NCBI GenBank assembly: GCA_014218235.1
Contig: CM024755.1
Span: 39,576,713-39,640,712, forward strand
Direction of reading: 5' to 3'
Origin: Colocasia esculenta
Lineage: Eukaryota; Streptophyta; Magnoliopsida; Alismatales; Araceae
Length of the DNA: 64,000 nucleotides
Position 1 is the first letter of the stretch, and every line of letters begins with the position of its first letter. The notes under the pieces were generated by a model. It saw only the letters and a program-made list of their open reading frames with translations, had not been told where the DNA came from and did not search any database. Position numbers and translations under genes: made by a program. Below, piece by piece: positions 57,201 through 64,000 of this stretch.

Positions 57201-60200
57201 ACTATATCCTTCATGGTGCATGTATAGCTCAGAAATAATAAAAAGCAAATTAGTCATCATTGATCATAGGTGGCAGTTTGGAATATGCTCGTACAGTACA
57301 TATAAAGAGATTCCAACCATTTAGTAAAGAGTTGGAAATGTTGGGGAAAACAGGGTGCTAGTAGGGGTCCCCATATAAAATCTCCCTATTCAAAGCTACC
57401 TTAACAGAGAACTATTGGAATGCCCATCCGTCTCTTAAAAGACAAAGAGCGGCAGCTTCTTCAAAAGATGTGGCAGCGGCCCTCACATCCCCAAACTCAA
57501 TGGTCAAAACAGGCAATGCCTTGAATAGGTCAAGTTGACTCCCTCAAGGGCCACGAGTATATATTATTAGCTCTGCATTTGATCAATTTTGTATGCATAC
57601 CTCATTTACAATAGTCGTGCTTCAAACTCACTATTCACCAGACATGTTTCATCACACTTTTATCCATTGAGGCAGTTTGAAATAGCTATATGCTTTTATA
57701 TCTGTATATGTATGTGTGTGTGTGTATAACTGTGTATATATATATATATATGTATATAATATGTATATATATACGTACCTACATTGTTACATATATATAC
57801 ATGTATATATAATGTGGTGTAATGTTTTTTAATGCTTATTTAGTCAAATGTGTGGTTTGCCATGACTGTCACTTATTCTGATTCTCTATGAGTCGTCCTC
57901 ATCCACTACTACTACATTTCATTCTCAACTAGGAAACTGCAGTCAAGTTTATCTAGGCTAATCTTCCTACAACAATTTCAGCAGCAATGTTAGAGAAAAT
58001 GATTGGTCTTAGTTTGCCTGACATAAGCTAGCTTGTCTGAAAGTAAAACATCATCCTTGTTGATAGAGAACATCTTTCAATGCAAAGTAAGCCCTTTAAA
58101 TAGCTTCACTGTTTTGCTTAAGTTAGCTTTAAACCATTGGTAAATTCCTGCTGGAAAGTTCAAAAATGCCAATTTTTAGGTTTCGCCTTGTCCAATATGC
58201 AACTCTGCTGTAGATATGGCAGGCAGTGAGGCTGACATGAATAATGGATTTGCAACTTGTTAGTAATTTCCATGATAGATTGCAAGTCTGACTGGCATTC
58301 TATCTTTCCTCAAACATCTGCGAAATATGACAAGCTATGACCTTTCTCGTATATGGGAATCCTACAAACTAAATTGGCCAAACCTTGTGAACAGTGCTAG
58401 CTAAGATTTGTGGAATTAACTCCCCAATTAAGGCCTGCCATTAGGATGCCTGCATATGTGGACATCTCTTTGAATGATTAACTTTCTAGGAACACAAGAT
58501 TGATTGTTAGTATAAGGCTTGGTTTTGGATAGAGGATGCAAAGATTCAAATGGCCAGGAAAAAGTTTTGAAAAGATGGTTTTTCGGAACAGTACTTGCAC
58601 CCGGGCTATCTGAAGCAGTAAAAGCTGCTGTGGAGAGCTAATTTTATGAAAATAGGAGAAGTTATTTTTTCAAATAAAAGATGAGAAATGCTAGCTACAC
58701 GTGTGGACGGATAGAAAAATTACCCAGCATGCTATTGGTCCATGTATTGATGCATGGGTCCCACTTAACAAGAGCATTAAATATTTCTTAAATGTCCCTG
58801 CATCACTGTCATCTTTAGTACTAAGAGTGACAAATAACAAGTTAGAGTGACAAATAACTAGTTAAGGATGGCAAATAGCTAAGGGAGACAAATAGTTTGT
58901 CCTACTGAAGCATTAAATGCCTCTTAAATGTTCTTGCTTCACTATCACCCTTAGTACTAAAAGTGACAAGTAACAAGTGTATCATCATCATCGGAGTCTT
59001 ATCTCATTATTTGGGGTCGGCTTCACAAGTAACAAGTTAAGAGTGACAAAAAACTAGTTAAGGGTGACAAATAACTAAGTAAGAGAGAGAAATAACTTGT
59101 TGGGAAGTAGCTACCCGTACGGGCCCCACCCAACAAGAACATTTAATGCTCCTTAAATACTCTTACATCATCCCAACAAGAGCATTAAATGCTCTACATC
59201 ATTCCCCATAAAGTTGTTTGTCACTTTTAACCCATTATTTGTCATCCCTAGTGCTGAGGGTGAAATAGCAAACTAAGAGTGACAAATAGCTAACTAAGGG
59301 AGACATATTTTTTTGCATTAGGAAAGTGGATCTGAATAAAAAAAGGGGAAAAGGTGGTGGGACCCACAGGTGGCCTGATGACATTACATGGTGGTTCCAG
59401 CAAGGCATTTCTACCCTACTACCCGGATAACAAGCATTTCTCATAAAAGTTGGTCCCAATGTCAGGGATACACATCTGCTTCTAGATGAAGCGTTATGGC
59501 AATTATTTCTTGGAAGATAAGTTCTGTGGCAATTTGTATTATAAAATAGAATGTTGGACATGCGCTTATGTGCGATATCTAAAGATAGATCATAAGGCTT
59601 ATCATAAATTTAATAAGAAGTTCATGAAAGGTTCTTCATTAAGCTTTGGAGAAGCAGCAGTTCATAGAGTGGTGATCCAGCATACTGAACATTTATTGAA
59701 AAGAAAGAAGATGAAAGATAGTACTCACCTTACCGGTTTAGATGGCCATAATACCCAGTGGCAATGAATTATCTTGGGCATGAAGAATTCATCTTACATT
59801 GTGTAGGGAAATGCAATTTGGCCAGGGTACATATTAGGCCATCAGCACCACATTAGGAAATATTTCATTCCTTCTCTGCAAGGACTATAAATAATATGAG
59901 CAATACCTTAAGACTAGAGTGTAATGTTTTCTATATCTGTAGTGCAGTCGGCAGGATTCATCCTTAGTTTCAGACATATCCATGATCAAGACTTCAGAGG
60001 GTCAGTTTAGACCATGAAGTGGAGTGTCTGCAAGGATGGGGATGGTACAAGAAGCATGACAGTTGCCCAGTCAAGTATTCCTACGGGCTCTTTACTGATG
60101 ACTGTGCAAGGACATCTGAAGCAGACGTGGAGGAAAGTCTTGAAAAGCTGGAAAGAACGGATGGTATTCAATGCTTGGAGGGCCGCCATTAAAGCATAGA

Positions 60201-61509
60201 AGAATTTGGTATTAGAGTCCCATGTGATTAATGACTGGAGAACATTGTGGTTTTAAAACTGAAATGGACTAAGTGGTCTGAGGTGCGAATACCTTTCCTT
60301 TGCATCATTAGCTGCTAAGGAATTCAAGAGAAGGAGAACGCCTGTTAACTCCTACTAAGGATTTCTGGAAGGGGACATAATAGAGATTGAATGGGAGGGA
60401 ATTGAGAGAAAAGTCAGTTTTGTCCATTTGGCCAACCGAGGGCCCATAATGTGCCATAAAACAAATGGAATAGTGTTCAAGAAGTATACCTTTTTTCTTA
60501 AATGCTATTTCTTACCTATGAAACTGTATAAGTGTTGTTGTTTGACATCTCTTGAAATAAATTTAACATCATCAATGTGATCGGTGTTGTACTCTTCAGG
60601 AGGTGAATTGACAACATTTGCTACAGAAATATGCCTTCATCTGGCATCCTTGTTGTTCTACCATTGCAACGGATCAATTAATTCAGAACTATTTCTGCTT
60701 TTTTGCAGTGTCATTGCAGACACATGTGTTGCAATGGACGACTGGGTTCAGCACCCTAGTGCACATACTGCTCTGGATGATATACTTCCCTGTGTAGATG
60801 TTGCAACTGCCAATGAATCATTATATCGAAGCAAGGAAGTCACATTCCAACTCGTAAATATTGTCAACCAGTTTGTCAGCAACATATCCAACAGGAATTT
60901 TCCACCTAACTTTGCACCTGTCTACTACAATCAATCTGGTCCTTCGGTGCCAGTCCTTTGCAACCCATTTTATTCCAACCTAGCTGACCGCAACTGTGTA
61001 ACTGGGGAAGTTGACTTCAATAACGCGTCACAGGTAAGGAACCAATTTGATGATCAGAATCGGAGACAATTTTTGGAGACAACAATCAGGTGATAACACT
61101 GCCTTGTGTCTCAATGCAGGTATGGAAGGGTTATGTCTGCGATGTATCTACTGTTTCGGGCTCTGAAGTATGCATAACAGTGGGTCGTATCACACCCAGC
61201 TTTTATAGCCAGCTGACAGCTGCTATTAGTGTGAGCTATGGTTCATACCATTATGGGCCATTCCTCTCTCAGCTACAAGATTGCACATTCGTGCGCGACA
61301 CTTTCACCACCATTACCAGAACAAATTGCCCGGGCCTTCGTCAATATAGTAAATGGATATATGTAGGGCTGGTGATGGTATCTGGTGCTGTAATGCTCTC
61401 CTTAATCTTCTGGGTCATTTATGCTAGGGAGAGACGGCATCGCAAGTACAACAAACAGTTCATTGCTGGTTATCCTCAGGCACGGGGTGCACAGGACAAA
61501 ACGCCATAG
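54213..61509 (+). CDS. Polytopic plant membrane protein (PTHR31414-type), 9 exons, 544 aa
   Basis: Exons 54213-54303, 54517-54710, 54926-55107, 55235-55519, 55634-55692, 55785-55821, 55936-56007, 60709-61033 and 61120-61509; all GT-AG, phases join, 1635 nt. The start gives a signal peptide (MRLPIFFFVLLVAGLFCCAA). After a luminal segment (~30-95) come two helices (~98-122 ending CGCYCCC; ~137-160). A loop with NYT and NRT sequons follows (~160-248), then two or three helices (~252-306, RLYLIIVAAVMLLLAFLGF...). A Cys-containing domain (DTCVAMDDWV, CNPFYSN, CPGL) spans ~310-500, then a final helix (~502-523) and a short basic tail. It resembles the uncharacterised Arabidopsis family I recall as At2g12400/At2g25270/At1g71110. 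Biochemical role unknown. No disabling mutation seen. Confidence 0.9.
57705..57815. repeat. (TG)n/(TA)n microsatellite in intron 7
   Basis: Alternating TATGTGTGTGTG and TATATATA runs. No coding relevance. Confidence 0.85.
58681..59444. mobile_element. 764-bp TIR transposon (MITE-like) in intron 7
   Basis: Perfect 12-bp inverted ends ATGAGAAATGCT, continuing imperfectly, flanked by AAAAG on both sides (58676-58680 and 59445-59449). The interior has repeated phrases (GAGTGACAAATAACTAGTTA; AACAAGAGCATTAAATG). It includes a short piece (about 58985-59030, TTTGGGGTCGGCTTCAC) reminiscent of the 3' part of Au-type SINEs. No transposase. Superfamily unclear. Confidence 0.65.
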
Positions 61510-63189
61510 CCAAACCACAAAATCCATGAATGTAGTCCTGTACTCTCTTTAAGTTGTCGGAGGGTTTCATACAGAGTTGGAGCCCAGTTGTACATAATAG
61601 GATTTGCTCAACGTAACTTATCAGACAAAGGTTCCTGAGTATTCCATCTCGGATACTCAACATAGTTTGCTCTTTGCTGTGAGATTGCTAGTTGGCTTTA
61701 AGAGAGAAAAATTCGTAGTGGCTTGTTTGGGCTTTTTCCCTTTGGCTGTGGTTCTTTATTTCCTTTTACTTCAATGACGTGATACCACCTTGTAGATGCA
61801 TATGCATCTTGGCCTGGGAATGCTCATGAAAGTTGATCACATACACATTTGAAAGAAGGTTGCTTCTTTTGCTTGAGAATGCCTTAGATTTTCCCTTTTC
61901 CGAGAATTATATTTTCCTTTGCTGAGAATTACATTCTTTGAGAACGAACTCTTTTTGTCTACTGTTTTCCAATCCACCACGCATCTTCATTCATGTAACA
62001 TGTTCTGCTACGTCCGTTTTTTTTTTTTTTCCCCCAAGATCGATTCAGGGATCTTATGTGAAGATCCTTGACAAATTTGAAATTGCACAACCGTTATATC
62101 AGGGTTGGGTGTATTTGGGGACTTGGCTGTCTGTTTTTTTTTTTTTTTTTTTTTCTGGTATGGTACGGTATCTCAGATGTATTGTATCAAATCCGTACGC
62201 CGGCCTAGCTTTGAACCCAACAACGTTATAGAAAAAATAAAAATAAAATAGAAAGTCACTGTTCATGTGTGTTGGGGGAACGGAAAGTTCTTGGCAGGGA
62301 GCCTATAAGATAATGTTTTCTTGGGCCTTCTCCCTTTTTCACCTTTGTTGGATACTAAGTAGTGATAGAAACAATATTGGATTAAGGTCAGTAGCGTGTT
62401 CAAGGGTGGTGGTCGAAGAGCTCCAGGGATGAATTTTCTTCACAACAGGTTAACAAATTAGTCTGAGGTGCGATGTTGCACAACGTCAAATTACAAATCC
62501 TCATCTGATGTTTTGTAGCCCACTTAAGATAAACAGGGCATTATTAGTTCTGCAATCCATAATTTTATTGCAAGATTAATCTTGAATAAATATTTTTTTT
62601 GGGTGCACATTATTTTAAAAGGAAGAGCATGAGGAACAAGAGGCAGGCATCTTGCAAAAGGATTAATGTGATATGGCACTTTCTTTTTTTCATGGGAAGG
62701 TGAATGGCACTGTTCAATTAAGTGAGAACATTAACACTAACCAGGTTTAAAACTTGGGTCGTGCCCAAACCACTTCCATCCATTGGTACTAACAGAGCCA
62801 TGCTCAGTCAGACATGTAAGGTCCATGTTCATCTTTTATTGTTCACATGCTATTGGCTCTTAGACCAATGGATATATATGTAGTAAGATGATAAATAAGT
62901 AGGGTGATGTGGGACAAGTAGGATAACTTAAGATTTTCACTTCTCTATTTTGATACAATCTTCTTAATCTGGTGAAGTAATTATTTCTAGTGAAAACTCT
63001 AGAATCGGTTAAAAGACCCTTACCCTGTGGAGACCGAGGTTATCTTAACCAATTTATCAAAAGTAGATTTTGACTTGGCGCTTGGCCAAACGACTCCTAC
63101 ATAGTCGGGAACACGTATCTGTTTTAATTTGCTCACAATAGAGTACCAAAGTAGAAAGCTAATTCTATTATTTAGCCCACAAACTAGAG
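61510..63189. other. 3' UTR and downstream intergenic DNA
   Basis: The 3' UTR of the membrane-protein gene occupies the first few hundred bases. T-rich runs at 62017-62031 and 62134-62155. No other gene seen. Confidence 0.5.
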
Positions 63190-64000
63190 TTTTTTTTTTT
63201 TGGGTAAGTTGAGACCATAACTTTCATTACCAAAACAAACAGTCATACACATTACAGAAGCACATCATCCACCCTCAGGCAAAACAAAACAAAAAAAAAA
63301 AAAAAAACAGAAGGAAGCAGAAAGAAACTAGAACAGAAACAACAAAAAAACCTCCAATCCCTAAGGCCAACAGCAGCTATCAAGGAGGGTCCCAAACTTT
63401 GTCTCTGGTGCAAATTTGAGCCAATTCCTGAGGAATAGCAGAAACCCATTGCATATGGAATTTGGCTTTTCTTGCTTCAGTTGCTAGTTAGTCAGCAACC
63501 CTATTTCCTTCTCTTCGAACGTGGGAAATTTTCACCTCCTCCCAATTCTTGAGTTTGGCAAATGAGACTTGTAATTTCTTGCAGTACACTTTAATGATTC
63601 CATCACTAAATTATTGTCCCCTTCAATCCATATTCCTTTAGCTCTGTTGGAGAACGGGCTCATTTGCAACTGAAATGGCTATGGCCGAAGCCCCTGCTTC
63701 AGCTCTTAACCAATGCCATACTCACTTCTAGTAATGAGTACATCCCTTTTAAAATCTCTGATTAGAAAACCCATCCTGGCCTCTAAATAGTCTGCCTCTA
63801 ATTTGGATGCACCGTCAAAATGAACTTTAATCTAATCCTTGTCTGGCTTGTGCCTCCTCACAATATTCAGCTAATTCATATTGAATTTGAATCCCCACTT
63901 TTTGCTTTGTTCAAATCTTTTTATTGGCTAAAATAAATTTCTAAACTCTAATGATAATGCTTCTAGTCATCAAGTTATGTTTGGCTTGTCCATTGTTGAA
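63190..64000 (-). mobile_element. L1-like LINE, 3' end with RNase H, partial
   Basis: The poly(T) at 63190-63201 is the element's poly(A) tail; the element reads leftward from beyond the window. Its frame shows a plant LINE RNase H domain (IKVHFDGASK; IEGDNNLVM; a degenerate AD-LA-type end), followed by WVSAIPQEL-like sequence and a 3' UTR with an A-rich run. Several stops and shifts interrupt it. Confidence 0.72.

Noticed and set aside
59486..60199. Frames inside intron 7 suggesting a nested gene
   Set aside because: No recognisable domain, splice pattern or conserved motif; they look like chance frames or degenerate repeat sequence.

Overview
The window is plant nuclear DNA, almost certainly from a flowering plant. 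The signs are split genes with GT-AG introns, Del/Tekay-type Ty3-gypsy chromoviruses, Mutator-like elements (MULEs) with a Ulp1 gene, a Tat-type LTR derivative with an antisense gene, L1-like non-LTR remnants, and one host gene for a conserved plant multi-pass membrane protein. I cannot name the species. Most of the window (about 1-53 kb) is nested, decayed transposons; about 54-61.5 kb is the only ordinary gene.

Layout. 1-915: right part of MULE A (SWIM and zinc-knuckle end of a transposase, GTTACAG-rich tail, TIR piece). 916-5300: inverted 5' half of chromovirus A (LTR, PBS, gag, protease, part of RT), reading leftward. 5301-7731: old flank with a pectin-methylesterase-like fragment. 7732-9051: a MULE TIR. 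9052-21727: 3' half of chromovirus A, reading rightward, interrupted by complete chromovirus B (10239-18762, minus strand, TSD GACCA). The outer LTRs of the two A halves carry the same 5-bp TSD (GAGAA), so they are one insertion later rearranged by inversion. 21728-24850: flank with a GA-rich tract, a 157-bp MULE-related MITE and a Tat-like LTR remnant.

25252-44114 is MULE C, the centrepiece. It has long TIRs, each with a promoter-like segment and a small inward-reading ORF; a Ulp1/SENP-type peptidase gene on the minus strand; a MuDR-type transposase gene on the plus strand, diverging from it; and a short GTTACAG/CTGTAAC motif crowded into nearly all non-coding parts (subterminal arrays, introns, intron minisatellites). 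Chromovirus C (31729-40222, TSD GTACT) sits inside the first transposase intron. MULE C is bordered by direct copies of a ~400-bp flank sequence, far longer than a normal MULE TSD.

44512-52623: a second 157-bp MITE, a 1.36-kb poly(A)-type retroposed insertion with a 19-bp TSD, and element D, a 5.7-kb LTR element (TSD GATAC) without gag-pol whose only gene is a two-exon gene antisense to the element with its own TATA box. 54213-61509: nine-exon gene for a 544-aa polytopic membrane protein; its 4.7-kb seventh intron holds a TIR transposon. 63190-64000: 3' end of an L1-like LINE with RNase H, minus strand.

None of the large elements is intact: each transposase or polyprotein frame has stops or frameshifts, and several stops are CAG to TAG changes relative to sister copies, as expected from deamination of methylated CHG cytosines. 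Assignments rest on motif reading and comparison of copies within the window; no database search was possible.
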